Positions 16,675 to 27,087 of a stretch of DNA of 33,883 nucleotides are shown here, in pieces. The position numbers and the translations under genes were made by a program. Location: positions 1 through 33,883 of the forward strand of contig CAIOUK010000072.1 in NCBI GenBank assembly GCA_903861445.1. Direction: 5' to 3'. Within the stretch, counting starts at the first letter, position 1. The number at the start of each line of letters is the position of its first letter. The notes beneath the pieces were generated by a model that was given only the letters and a program-made list of their open reading frames with translations, was not told where the DNA came from and searched no databases. Source of the stretch: an uncultured Verrucomicrobia subdivision 3 bacterium. Lineage in GTDB: Bacteria; Verrucomicrobiota; Verrucomicrobiia; Limisphaerales; UBA11358.

Positions 16675-19383
16675 ATGGCATCACAGCTTTCAAAAATATT
16701 GGCGATTAGCGTCTTGCTGGTGGCCATGTGTTCGGTCGCTGCTGGTGCAACCGTTTCCGTGACCGACTTGCGGTGTGAGTATCTGGCCGAGCCGCCGGGC
16801 ATTGACACGCCATTGCCGCGCTTCAGTTGGAAGCTGGTGGACGCTGCGAAAACGCGCGGGCAGCGGCAGACGGCTTGCCAGATTATCGTGGAAACGGCAA
16901 CCGGGGCGGCGGCAGCGAAAAAAGTTTTGTGGGATTCGGGCAAAATTACGTCTGCCAATTCGGTGAACTTTGAATATGGCGGCACGCCGCTGACTTCAGG
17001 GCAGACCTGTTTCTGGAAAGTGCGGGTTTGGGACAAAGATGGCAACCCGACGGAATGGAGTGCGCCGGCGCGGTTTTCCATCGGTCTGCTTCAGCCGGCG
17101 GATTGGGAAGGCGATTGGATTCGGTTCAAGGAAGCCGACAATGTCAAGCACATCTGGTATCGAAAAAGTTTTTCCTTGAAGGACGTGCCGGCTTCCGCGT
17201 TTGTTTATCTCGCTTCGATTGGTTACCACGAGTTGTATGTGAATGGCGAGCGGATCGGTGACCGCGTGCTCACGCCCGAAATCACGGACTTGGAGAAGCG
17301 CGTCATCTACGTCACCTACGACATCACGAGCAAGCTGCGCGCGGGTGACAACGTGATCGCGGTCTGGACCGGACCGGGCTGGGCGCGGGCCGATGGTTCT
17401 TATGGCAAAAAAATCTGGAAACAGGACTCCATCTTTAATTGTCAGGTCAACTTATCAAATGACATGAAGCTGCACTCGGACGCGAGCTGGAAATGCCGAA
17501 TCAGTTCCAGCGAAAATCTCGGACTTTGGAAGGGCGGCGGCAAAGGAGAATACGGCGGCGAACTAGTTGACGCCCGGCGCGAGGTGCCGGACTGGAATCA
17601 GCCCGCTTACGATGACAGCGGCTGGAGCAACGCGTCTGTCTATCAGAAATCCATCATCCTGTCCGCGACGATGCAGGAGCCGGACCGCAAGATTGAAATG
17701 TTGAAGCCGGTATCCATGACAGAAACGAATGGCGAATACACTTTCGATCTGGGCCGGAACTTTACCGGGTGGATTGAGTTCGATTTGCGTAACGGCAAGG
17801 CTGGGGAAGTGGTGAAATTTCTGACCGCCAACCGGCCGGGAACCAAAATTGATTTCAAGCAGGAAAGCCGATACATCTACAACACCAACGGCACTGGCAC
17901 ATTTCGCCATCGCTTCAACTACTGCGCCGGGCGCTGGATCACCGTTGCCGGGCTTTCTTACAAACCGGATTTGAAAGACCTGCGTTGTTACATCGTCACG
18001 AACGACCGCAAACGGATCGGGAGCTTTAATTGCTCAAAGGAACTCTTCAACCAGATTTATGAAACCGACTTGCGGACTTATCTGGCGTGCACTGTCAACG
18101 GCGTGACCATGGATTGTCCGCATCGCGAGCGGTTTGGTTACGGCGAGGTCGCGCTGGCCTGCACCTGGGGCTGCGGCATGCCGAACTTTGAATCCGCGCC
18201 GTATTATCGCAAGGCCGCGCGCGACTGGTTTGACGTGCAGCGCGCGGACGGTTTCGTCAACACCATCGCGCCGCAGGTCTACAAAGGTGCGGGCGGCACG
18301 CTTTGGAGCAGTGCACCGATCACCTTGAGCTGGGAGTTTTACAAAGCTTACGGCGACCGGCGATTTTTGGCGGAAGCTTATTCGCCAATGAAAAAATGGC
18401 TGGATTACTTGAACCACGCGGTTTCAGCCGAAGGCGTGCTGACGAACTACGCCGGCGCAGCGCGGTTTCTCGGCGACTGGGCGACGCCGCACGGCAGCGA
18501 ATATGGCAACACGCCAGCGGCGCAGTTGTTCAACAACGGTGTGTATGCTTACGGCCTCGGAGTGTTGGTTGAGTCGGCAAAAATTTTGGGCAATCCGGAA
18601 GATGTAAAAATTTATTCGGCGCGGCTGGAGGAGTTGCGGAAGAATGTTCACCGCCACTTTTTTAATGCGGACAGTAAGACCTACATTGACGGACGGCAAC
18701 TGGCGATGGCCTTCCCGCTCTACACTGGCATTACGCCGGCGAGCGAACGCGCGGCGGTGTTCAAGAATTTCGCGGATGAGATTAACCGCAAAGGCTATCT
18801 CGACACGGGCAGTTCCGGTCTGCCCATTCTGCTGAAGTTCATCGTTGAAGATGCGGAGCGTGCTGATCTCCTGTTCCCGAGTTTGGCGCGAACGGAAGCT
18901 CCGAGTTACGGCTTCTTTCTGAAATCCGGCGAGACGACGTGGCCGGAATATTGGAAGGGGGAAGACTTGTTCAGCCGCATCCACACTTGTTACACGGGCA
19001 TCGCCGGTTATTTCATCAAGGCGATTGGCGGCATCCGGCCTGACCCATCGGCTTGGGGAATGCAGCAGTTTCTCCTCAAGCCCAGCCTTGTCGGTGATTT
19101 GACTTACGCGAACACCAGCAGCGGTTCGTATTATGGCAACATCGTATGCAACTGGGCCCGCACGGGGAACACCGCGACGTTCGACGTGGAAATTCCGCCG
19201 AATACGACCGCGAAAGTTTTCATTCCCGCCGCGAAAGTGGACGACGTGCGCGAAGGCTCCAGCCCCGCCGCAAGTGCCGAGGGCGTTTTCTATCTCGGTC
19301 AGGAAAGTGGTTGCGCCGTGTTTTCTGTTTCGTCTGGGGCGTATCGGTTTAATAGTTCATCGGTTCCCGCGCGGGCGAAATAA
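16675..19383 (+). CDS. GH78-like alpha-L-rhamnosidase
   Basis: VTDLRCEYLAEPPGIDTPLPRFSWKL N-terminus, YHELYVNGERIGDRVLTPEITDLEKRVIYVTYDIT, catalytic-region motif DCPHRERFGYGEVALA. Confidence 0.92.
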   Translation: MASQLSKILAISVLLVAMCSVAAGATVSVTDLRCEYLAEPPGIDTPLPRFSWKLVDAAKTRGQRQTACQIIVETATGAAAAKKVLWDSGKITSANSVNFEYGGTPLTSGQTCFWKVRVWDKDGNPTEWSAPARFSIGLLQPADWEGDWIRFKEADNVKHIWYRKSFSLKDVPASAFVYLASIGYHELYVNGERIGDRVLTPEITDLEKRVIYVTYDITSKLRAGDNVIAVWTGPGWARADGSYGKKIWKQDSIFNCQVNLSNDMKLHSDASWKCRISSSENLGLWKGGGKGEYGGELVDARREVPDWNQPAYDDSGWSNASVYQKSIILSATMQEPDRKIEMLKPVSMTETNGEYTFDLGRNFTGWIEFDLRNGKAGEVVKFLTANRPGTKIDFKQESRYIYNTNGTGTFRHRFNYCAGRWITVAGLSYKPDLKDLRCYIVTNDRKRIGSFNCSKELFNQIYETDLRTYLACTVNGVTMDCPHRERFGYGEVALACTWGCGMPNFESAPYYRKAARDWFDVQRADGFVNTIAPQVYKGAGGTLWSSAPITLSWEFYKAYGDRRFLAEAYSPMKKWLDYLNHAVSAEGVLTNYAGAARFLGDWATPHGSEYGNTPAAQLFNNGVYAYGLGVLVESAKILGNPEDVKIYSARLEELRKNVHRHFFNADSKTYIDGRQLAMAFPLYTGITPASERAAVFKNFADEINRKGYLDTGSSGLPILLKFIVEDAERADLLFPSLARTEAPSYGFFLKSGETTWPEYWKGEDLFSRIHTCYTGIAGYFIKAIGGIRPDPSAWGMQQFLLKPSLVGDLTYANTSSGSYYGNIVCNWARTGNTATFDVEIPPNTTAKVFIPAAKVDDVREGSSPAASAEGVFYLGQESGCAVFSVSSGAYRFNSSSVPARAK

Positions 19384-19411
19384 AATGGCCGAGTGAACCG
19401 TGAAACGAAAT

Positions 19412-22400
19412 ATGAAAAACCGGATTGATAGGAGCATATTTCGGATGGATAGTGGCGGGATGCAAGTTGCCTGTCGTAAAAGTTTTCTGTCCGCGTGCTT
19501 GTTCGTTTTCAGCATGGCGTCGATGGCGGTGGCGCAGTCGGCGCCGGATCTCACGGTGGGCACCAACCGCTTCACGGTCTACACCAATAGCCAATACTAC
19601 ATGGGTGGCCAATTTTTTACCTACAACTTGGGACCCACGGGACTGCGCGGCTGGATTTACGCATTGGGTCCGAGTTCACTGGATCAATTTACTTCCATTG
19701 CACCCTGGCAGATTCTGGTCACCTCGGTGGGCACCAACACGCCGGCGGTTGGCTTCCTCCAAACCAACGATGTCATTTTGGGGGTGGCGGCCGGATTGCC
19801 GCCGGCACCGCTCTTTACGAATGATTCGCGCATTGTGCTGGGCAACGCCATCACCGCCGCCGAGGCCGGCAACGGCAAACTTAGTTTTCTGGTGAACCGC
19901 TACGGCGTCAGCACCAACATGAATTTTACCATTCAGTTGCGGATGACCAACATGGCCTACAGCGGCACTGCGCCGTATAACTGCCCTAAGTCGGCGTTGA
20001 TTCTGTCCAATGCCTTGAATGTGATCAGCCAGCGGAATGGGGGTTCGCAGGCTTTAGCATTATTAGCCAGTGGTAACACCAATTACCTGCCTCAAGTGCA
20101 GAGTTATGCGCGCTCGATTGCGCCGGCGAACCTCGTGTTGGGATGGCCGACTTATCAGGGCGTGGGGGGCGGGGATGATACCTGGACCATGGGATACAAT
20201 GGGCTGTTGCTCGCTGAGTATTATATGGTGACCCACGATTCACAGGTGACCAATGCGTTGACGCAATATATCGTGGGGCTCGCCAAAAGTGATACGATGT
20301 GGGGCTGTTACGGTCATGGTGGCGCGAAAGTTATGCCTTATCATGTGGCCGCCGGAGTGCATGGTTATGGTTCGGGCTATGGCCCGGTCAATGCCTGCGG
20401 TTTGCTTTGCAAGTTGGCCATGGCGGTAGCCCAGAAGACTGGTATTCCGAGCATCGTGAACAACCCGGAATTCCAGCCGGCCATTAATCGCTCCATTAAT
20501 TTTTACGGCTACTATGTCCAAAAGGGCATGGTTCCTTATGGGGAAATGCCACCGTATTGGGATAATTATCATCCGGTCGGCAAGGATGGTTTGGCCGCCT
20601 TGTTCTTTGGGGTGTTGAGCAATCAAACGACTCAAGCCCAGTATTTCACGCGGATGAGCCTGGCGTCTTACTATTCCCGGGAAACCGGACATAACGGCTC
20701 GGGTTGGGGCTTGTGCTGGGACACGCTGGGCACAGTCATGGGCGGCACCAACGCTGCGGCCGCCTTTTCCGCCAACGCCCGTTGGCAATTGGAACTGGCT
20801 CGCCGTTGTGATGGTTCTTTTGCTTACGATTGCACCAGTGACACAATCAGCACGACTTCAGACTACTGGGGCTATGAAGACTATCAAGGCTTCTTGGATC
20901 CCACCGCATGGAATGCGCTGTTCCTGTCCGCGCCCAAGCAGGCGCTCTACATCACCGGCAAGAACGCCAACCCGTCGAATTACCTTACCGATGCCGCCGT
21001 GTCCAATGCAGTCTGGGCGGGGCAATGGCTCGCGAACGTGTCGAGCTATACCACGAACCAACTCATCGCCAATTTGAGCGAGTATCAGCCGACAGTGCGT
21101 CATGCGGCGGCGCAGCAACTGGCCGCCCTGTGCGCGACCAACGCAGCAATCAGCAACGCGGTTGCGCCGACGCTGATTATGTTGACGACCAACAGCAATC
21201 CGTGGACGCGCGAAGCAGCCTGCGACGCGCTCGGCAGCATGAAGTGCACAAATGCGCTTAACGCATTGGCGGCGCGGATGTATGACACTGATGTGTGGGT
21301 GCGCTTCAACGCAAATAATGCGCTGGACCAATTGGGCACGGCGGCCCTGCCGCAGTTGACGAACATCATGACGGCGTTCACCACCTACGCCTCACCGGAT
21401 CCATTGGTATCAATCAACTGGAATGATCCCTGCGGCTGGGGCAACGGTTATCTGGCTCACCTCCTGTTCAATACGCTCGCCAACAATACCATCGCTCAAA
21501 GCGTGGATCTGTTGTATCCGGCGGTCAATGCCGGATTGCTGGGACAACCAGATCGAATGGAGCAATCTCAAATAGGTCCTTTTCTCAAAAATCAGTTAAG
21601 CTGGCAGGATGTGCAGGCGGTGGCTCCGGCGCTGATGGTGGTCGGGAGCAAGATGGCACAAGCCGACCCGATGTGGGACGGCGCGGAGGCCGACGCGCTC
21701 GCGTGTCTGGCCAAATTCGGAGTCCCTGAAGGCTTGGCCGCACTCGCAGTGACGACCGACTCCGGGATAACATTCGATGGTGCCGGCAGGTTGACGCAAG
21801 CTTACCAGACCTACGGCACCGAAGCCGCCCAACTGCTGCCCACGCTGTATAATATGGAAACGACTGGCCAATCTAATGGTTGTGCCGGGTTAATTGCGGC
21901 GCTCCAGGCCAACGTCAACAATTTGCCGGCCGTGAACAGTTTCGTGCAGTTCTCCGTGGCGTCGGCGACGCCTTCCGCCGTCGGCATGGCGGCGGCTACC
22001 AACGTGGTTCTGAACGTGGCCGCATCCGATCTGAGTGGATGGAATCTACACTACGCGTGGTCGGTTGCGCAGGGACCGGGCACGGTCAGCTTTAGTAATC
22101 CGACCAACGCCAGCTGCACCGCTTCGTTTTCTGCTCCGGGAGTCTATGTCTTGCAAGTGGCGGCCGCGCCCGTCATGGACCGAAATCTTTTTTGGGATCC
22201 CGCCATTCCGGGCGCGATGTTCATGTGGGGTGATCCGACCTGGACATTTAATACCTGGACCAATTTTTATGGCGCATCCTACACCAATGTGCTCGTCACC
22301 GTCCTCGGCCCGCCGAGTGTCAACAATGCGGGTGGCGTAATCAAGCAGACGGCGACTTCCGCCGCCCTGCAAGGGTTGCTGACGGCCGGAGGCGGAGCAA

Positions 22401-24136
22401 ACGCCTGGTTTTGCTGGGGTGATCATGATGCCGGCACCAACAGTCCCAATGCGTGGGATGCGATCCAGACTGCGGGCACCGTGTCCGAGGGGACGGTATT
22501 TTCAGCCACGGTGACCGGACTCGCCACCAACAAAACTTATTTTTACCGCTGCTTTGTAACCAACGTAACCGGTCAGGCTTGGTCGGCTGCCGCCACCAGC
22601 TTCAGCGCCGTGCCGGCCAACGGCGGTTCTGGATACAACATGCAGATTTCTTTTACCAACTACAATCGGGCCGAGACCTTAACCAACTTCCCGCTGCTGG
22701 TGGTGCTCAGCAACGGCATGGCGGGAGCCACATTCGACTTTGGCACCTTTCTGACGACCAACGGCTATGACCTGCGGTTCACTGACAGCACCGGGCTGAC
22801 TAACTTGAACTACGAAATTGAAAGTTGGTCCGGCGCCAGTGCCAATGTCTGGGTGCAAGTGCCACGGTTCAATAGTAACTGCTCCATTTGGGCGAAGTGG
22901 GGGAATATTTCACAGACTAATCAGCCGGCTTATACCACTAATGGCGCGACTTGGGATAGCACCTTTAGAGGGGTCTGGCATTTTCCGGCCGGTGCAAGCC
23001 TTTCGGTGTTAGATTCGACAAGTAACAAGAACAACGGCACTAACTTTTCAGCTACAGCCGCTCAAGGAGCGGTGGGCGGAGGAATATATGCAGCATCAGG
23101 GCAATATATCGACCTGCCGAACAAGAATAACAGCTTGGACATATCTGCTGGAGACTGGACTATGCAAGCGTGGGCGAAACCCACCGCCTCTCTTCATTGG
23201 GTCAATCTCGTGTGTGCTAATAATTATTACGGTATTGCGGGGGGGGCAAATTCGCGGTGGAGTTTGCTGCAAGCTGACAACATTGTAGCCTGCGCAGATA
23301 GTGTTCCGGATGGTTCATTTCAGCATATGATGGCGACGCATTCCGGAACCAACAATAATTTTTACATAAATGGGTCTCTTCAGTCTTCAGTTTATCCTGA
23401 CAACAATTATTATTTTGGCCACCCATATTGCATCGGGCTTGGCTATTCTTCTTTTGCTGGTTCGATTGATGAAGTTCGCATCGAGGGTGTGGCTCGTTCG
23501 TCCAACTGGGTCTGGGCTTGTTACATGAACATGGCTTCTAACTCATTCTTCAATACGCCGAGTCCGGTCACATCATTCTGGTTATCTGCACCCATCGCGA
23601 ACCTGGCTCCGACCGGCATTACGACTAATTCCGCCACGCTGAATGCGGCCATGTCGGTTCCCGTCACAAACTATGCAGTGACCGTTTACTGGGGCACCAC
23701 TAACGGTGGAACCAATGCTGGCGCGTGGACGAATAGTGCATCCGTTGGTTCCTGGACCAATGTGGCGCTGACTAACATCGCGTATCAGGTCAGCGGGTTG
23801 TCGCCTGGAACGAAATACTATTACGCCTTCCGGGCGACGAATGCTTCGACCAACGTGTGGGCCACGCCAAGCTGGCAGTTTTTGACCTTGAATGTCAATG
23901 GCGCTGCCACGCCTGGGAAGTTCAAGGGTGTCAGCATAAGCGGGAGAATGTTGGGGCTGGTGGTGACGAACGGAACACCGGGCGGCTCATGGACCTTGCT
24001 GCAAAGCACGAACCTGGCACAGCCGATAAGCCAATGGCAGACCAACTGCACGGGCACCTACGATGGCAGCGGCAATCTCTCCACAAACATCGCCAACATA
24101 GTCACCAACCGCATGGGTTTTTACCTCCTGAAATAA
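19412..24136 (+). CDS. very large secreted multidomain protein: PDZ-like/alpha-alpha toroid (DUF6288-like), HEAT-like repeats, DUF2341, LamG-like, FnIII-like
   Basis: Signal peptide (SACLFVFSMASMAVAQ); toroid-like WPTYQGVGGGDDTWTMGYNGLLLAEYY; HEAT-like NPWTREAACDALGSMKCTNALNALAARMYDTDVWVRFNANNAL; DUF2341-like NFPLLVVLSNGMAGATFDFGTF; LamG-like DWTMQAWAKPT...FAGSIDEVRIEGVARS. Start uncertain (GTG 19400, ATG 19412 or ATG 19445). Confidence 0.75.
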   Translation: MKNRIDRSIFRMDSGGMQVACRKSFLSACLFVFSMASMAVAQSAPDLTVGTNRFTVYTNSQYYMGGQFFTYNLGPTGLRGWIYALGPSSLDQFTSIAPWQILVTSVGTNTPAVGFLQTNDVILGVAAGLPPAPLFTNDSRIVLGNAITAAEAGNGKLSFLVNRYGVSTNMNFTIQLRMTNMAYSGTAPYNCPKSALILSNALNVISQRNGGSQALALLASGNTNYLPQVQSYARSIAPANLVLGWPTYQGVGGGDDTWTMGYNGLLLAEYYMVTHDSQVTNALTQYIVGLAKSDTMWGCYGHGGAKVMPYHVAAGVHGYGSGYGPVNACGLLCKLAMAVAQKTGIPSIVNNPEFQPAINRSINFYGYYVQKGMVPYGEMPPYWDNYHPVGKDGLAALFFGVLSNQTTQAQYFTRMSLASYYSRETGHNGSGWGLCWDTLGTVMGGTNAAAAFSANARWQLELARRCDGSFAYDCTSDTISTTSDYWGYEDYQGFLDPTAWNALFLSAPKQALYITGKNANPSNYLTDAAVSNAVWAGQWLANVSSYTTNQLIANLSEYQPTVRHAAAQQLAALCATNAAISNAVAPTLIMLTTNSNPWTREAACDALGSMKCTNALNALAARMYDTDVWVRFNANNALDQLGTAALPQLTNIMTAFTTYASPDPLVSINWNDPCGWGNGYLAHLLFNTLANNTIAQSVDLLYPAVNAGLLGQPDRMEQSQIGPFLKNQLSWQDVQAVAPALMVVGSKMAQADPMWDGAEADALACLAKFGVPEGLAALAVTTDSGITFDGAGRLTQAYQTYGTEAAQLLPTLYNMETTGQSNGCAGLIAALQANVNNLPAVNSFVQFSVASATPSAVGMAAATNVVLNVAASDLSGWNLHYAWSVAQGPGTVSFSNPTNASCTASFSAPGVYVLQVAAAPVMDRNLFWDPAIPGAMFMWGDPTWTFNTWTNFYGASYTNVLVTVLGPPSVNNAGGVIKQTATSAALQGLLTAGGGANAWFCWGDHDAGTNSPNAWDAIQTAGTVSEGTVFSATVTGLATNKTYFYRCFVTNVTGQAWSAAATSFSAVPANGGSGYNMQISFTNYNRAETLTNFPLLVVLSNGMAGATFDFGTFLTTNGYDLRFTDSTGLTNLNYEIESWSGASANVWVQVPRFNSNCSIWAKWGNISQTNQPAYTTNGATWDSTFRGVWHFPAGASLSVLDSTSNKNNGTNFSATAAQGAVGGGIYAASGQYIDLPNKNNSLDISAGDWTMQAWAKPTASLHWVNLVCANNYYGIAGGANSRWSLLQADNIVACADSVPDGSFQHMMATHSGTNNNFYINGSLQSSVYPDNNYYFGHPYCIGLGYSSFAGSIDEVRIEGVARSSNWVWACYMNMASNSFFNTPSPVTSFWLSAPIANLAPTGITTNSATLNAAMSVPVTNYAVTVYWGTTNGGTNAGAWTNSASVGSWTNVALTNIAYQVSGLSPGTKYYYAFRATNASTNVWATPSWQFLTLNVNGAATPGKFKGVSISGRMLGLVVTNGTPGGSWTLLQSTNLAQPISQWQTNCTGTYDGSGNLSTNIANIVTNRMGFYLLK

Positions 24137-27087
24137 TGGAATTATCACGTTGTCAGATTCGGCTCTGGATGTTTCTGGTCGTATTGGTGGGGCTGGCCCA
24201 TGAGGTTGGTGCGGCGACCGGGCAATCGGACAGTTCGCTTTCGCTGGCCGGGACTTGGCGGTTCCAGCTCGACCCGAAAAATATTGGTGTTGAGAAAAAG
24301 TGGTTCGCAGAAAAATTGGAGGACTCGGTCACGCTGCCGGGCACGACCGACACCAATCACAAAGGCATTTTCAAGGACGAACACGCGGTGGATCGGCTCT
24401 CGCGGGTCTGGTATTGGAAAGGTCCGGCGTGGTATCAGCGCGAGGTCGTGATTCCCGAAACTTGGCAAGGCAAGCGCATCACACTGATGCTGGAGCGGAC
24501 CAAAAATACCCACGTGTGGGTGGATGACCAAGATTGCGGCGGCGAGGATACGCTCAGCGCCCAGCAAATTTTTGATCTCACCCGCGTGCTGACGCCCGGT
24601 CGCCACACGATTATCGTGCTGGTGGACAACGCCAAACTGCCGCCCGTCGGGCCGGCGCACGCGGTGGACGAGCGGACGCAATCAAATTGGAATGGCATCA
24701 TCGGCCGCATCGAATTGCGCGTCACAGATCCTGTGTGGATTGAAGATGTCCAAGTCTATCCCGACGCGGATAAAAAACAGGCGCGCGTCCGCGTGGTCGT
24801 GGGTAACAGCACAGGTCAACTGGCGCAAGGAAAGCTCACTGTCAACTGCCGCAGCTTCAATATCGCCAAACCTGCAGATTTCGTTGCACAATCCATTGCT
24901 GTGTCGGCGACGAATGCGCGCACCGTGGTCGAGTTTGTTTATCAACCCGGCGAAGCCGCGCCGTTGTGGGATGAATTTCAGCCGGCCATGTTGCGGCTGA
25001 ATTTGCAATTGTCGGCCACTACCTACGGACAACTTTTTGCCGATCAACAATCGGTCAGTTTTGGCCTGCGCGATTTCAAACGCGACGGCCAACGTTTCGC
25101 TATCAACGGGCGGACGGCATTTCTGCGCGGGCGGTTGGATTGCGCCAATTATCCGCTGACCGGTTATCCGCCGATGGACAAGGCCGGCTGGCTCCGCGTT
25201 TTGGGAATTCTCAAGGACTGGGGACTCAACCACGTTCGTTTTCATTCGTGGTGTCCGCCCGAGGCGGCGTTCGCGGCGGCGGACGAACTGGGATTTTATT
25301 TTCAGGTGGAGCTACCGAACAAGCGCAGCGCGTTCAATGCGTCGGAAAGCACGGAGGCGGCCAAGCGCAATATTGATTACCTCGACGTTCCGGCGGATCC
25401 CAAAGCCTCGCTCTACGATTACGCGGTGCGTGAGGCAGATTTGATTTTCCGGCAATTTGGCAACCATCCCTCGTTTGTGATGTTCACGCTGGGCAACGAG
25501 CTTGGTCGCAGCCCGGCGATGTATGATTTGGTGGCGCGCTTCAAAAAACGCGACCCGCGCCATCTCTACGCCCAGGGATCAAACAACAATCACTGGAACC
25601 CCACTTATGCTGAAGGCGACGATTTTTGGGTGACGCACAAGACTGGAAAAACTCTGCCGGTGCGCGGCGCTTATTTTTCAGGCGATATGGCTGGCGGCGG
25701 CTACATTTACAACCAGCCACCCTCGACGCTCGTCAATTATTTCGATTCCATCAAGGACGTGCCGGTGCCGGTCATCGGGCATGAAATAGCCGAGTTTGAA
25801 GTCACGCCGGATTTTAGCGAAATCCCCAAATACACGGGCGTGATGCGGGCGCGCAATCTGGAAATTTTTCAGGAGCGCTTGAAGAAGGCCAATATGCTGG
25901 ATTTCGCGCCCGATTTCATGCGGGCCTCCGGCGCGCTCGCGGCCATCTGCCAGCGCGAGGACATCGAGGCGGCTTTGCGCACGCCGGGCTTTGGCGGTTT
26001 TCAATGGCTGGACATCCAGGATTTTCCGGGTCAGGGCACGGCGCTGGTCGGGATGCTGAACGATTTCATGGAAAATAAAGGCATCACGACGCCGGAGAAA
26101 TGGCGGCAGTTTTGTTCCCCGGTCGTGCTGCTGATCGAGATGCCGAAATACACTTGGACTGCGGATGAAACTTTCACGGCAGAAATCAAAGTCGCGAATT
26201 ATGGCCCGTCGAACATCACGAATGCCCGCGTGAAATGGCAAATTATTGATAATGGTAGTGATGTTAAAAGAGCTGTTTATAGATCAACGCTGGTGTGTTC
26301 TGAAGGTGTAATAGATTCGAAGCTAATTAAGCAGGGAGGGTTGACTTCTATCGGCCAGATTGGCGTTCCTTTGGATACACTCATGACTCCGCAAAAAATT
26401 CAAGTGAGAGTCTGGATTGATGGGATTTCGCAGACTGCGTGGAACACATACGACATTTGGGTGTATCCGCCAAAAGCGGACAACAGCATCCCGAAAGACG
26501 TGGTGGTTACGAATCGCCTCGACGAAGCGACGCTGAAATTTTTGTCGGATGGCGGCAAGGTTTTGTTGTTCTCTCCGAACAACGATATGAAGCACAGCGT
26601 GGGCGGCGCGTTCCCGACCGACTTCTGGTGCTGGGCAATGTTTTCCAAAGGAGCCATCGCGCAAGGGATCGAACCGGCGCCCGGCACACAAGGTTTTCTG
26701 TGCGACCCGAAGCATCCCGCGCTGGCGGAGTTCCCCACCGAGTTCCACAGCAACTGGCAGTGGTGGCAGATTGTCAAAAATTCGCGGCCCATTGTTTTAG
26801 ATGAAACTCCGGCGGATTACCGACCCATTATTCAGGTCATTGACAACTTCGCCCGCAATCACAAACTCGGACTGCTCTTTGAAGCGAAAGTTGGCCAAGG
26901 TAAGTTGCTGGTTTGCGCCAGCGACTTGCCAGCCCTTCAAGAACATCCCGAAGCGCGGCAACTGTTGCACAGCCTGCTGCGCTATGTGGTTTCTCCGGCC
27001 TTCGCGCCGCGCGCAGAATTTGATGTCGGGCTTTTGAAGAAACTGTTGCCGGGCGAAACGCAGGGAGAGTTAAGCCCGCAAAAATGA
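24136..27087 (+). CDS. GH2-family glycoside hydrolase (beta-galactosidase/beta-glucuronidase-like)
   Basis: LAGTWRFQLDPKNIGVEKKWF, jelly-roll/TIM signatures, acid/base motif NHPSFVMFTLGNELGRSP. ATG 24136 overlaps the upstream TAA (TAATG). Confidence 0.9.
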   Translation: MELSRCQIRLWMFLVVLVGLAHEVGAATGQSDSSLSLAGTWRFQLDPKNIGVEKKWFAEKLEDSVTLPGTTDTNHKGIFKDEHAVDRLSRVWYWKGPAWYQREVVIPETWQGKRITLMLERTKNTHVWVDDQDCGGEDTLSAQQIFDLTRVLTPGRHTIIVLVDNAKLPPVGPAHAVDERTQSNWNGIIGRIELRVTDPVWIEDVQVYPDADKKQARVRVVVGNSTGQLAQGKLTVNCRSFNIAKPADFVAQSIAVSATNARTVVEFVYQPGEAAPLWDEFQPAMLRLNLQLSATTYGQLFADQQSVSFGLRDFKRDGQRFAINGRTAFLRGRLDCANYPLTGYPPMDKAGWLRVLGILKDWGLNHVRFHSWCPPEAAFAAADELGFYFQVELPNKRSAFNASESTEAAKRNIDYLDVPADPKASLYDYAVREADLIFRQFGNHPSFVMFTLGNELGRSPAMYDLVARFKKRDPRHLYAQGSNNNHWNPTYAEGDDFWVTHKTGKTLPVRGAYFSGDMAGGGYIYNQPPSTLVNYFDSIKDVPVPVIGHEIAEFEVTPDFSEIPKYTGVMRARNLEIFQERLKKANMLDFAPDFMRASGALAAICQREDIEAALRTPGFGGFQWLDIQDFPGQGTALVGMLNDFMENKGITTPEKWRQFCSPVVLLIEMPKYTWTADETFTAEIKVANYGPSNITNARVKWQIIDNGSDVKRAVYRSTLVCSEGVIDSKLIKQGGLTSIGQIGVPLDTLMTPQKIQVRVWIDGISQTAWNTYDIWVYPPKADNSIPKDVVVTNRLDEATLKFLSDGGKVLLFSPNNDMKHSVGGAFPTDFWCWAMFSKGAIAQGIEPAPGTQGFLCDPKHPALAEFPTEFHSNWQWWQIVKNSRPIVLDETPADYRPIIQVIDNFARNHKLGLLFEAKVGQGKLLVCASDLPALQEHPEARQLLHSLLRYVVSPAFAPRAEFDVGLLKKLLPGETQGELSPQK

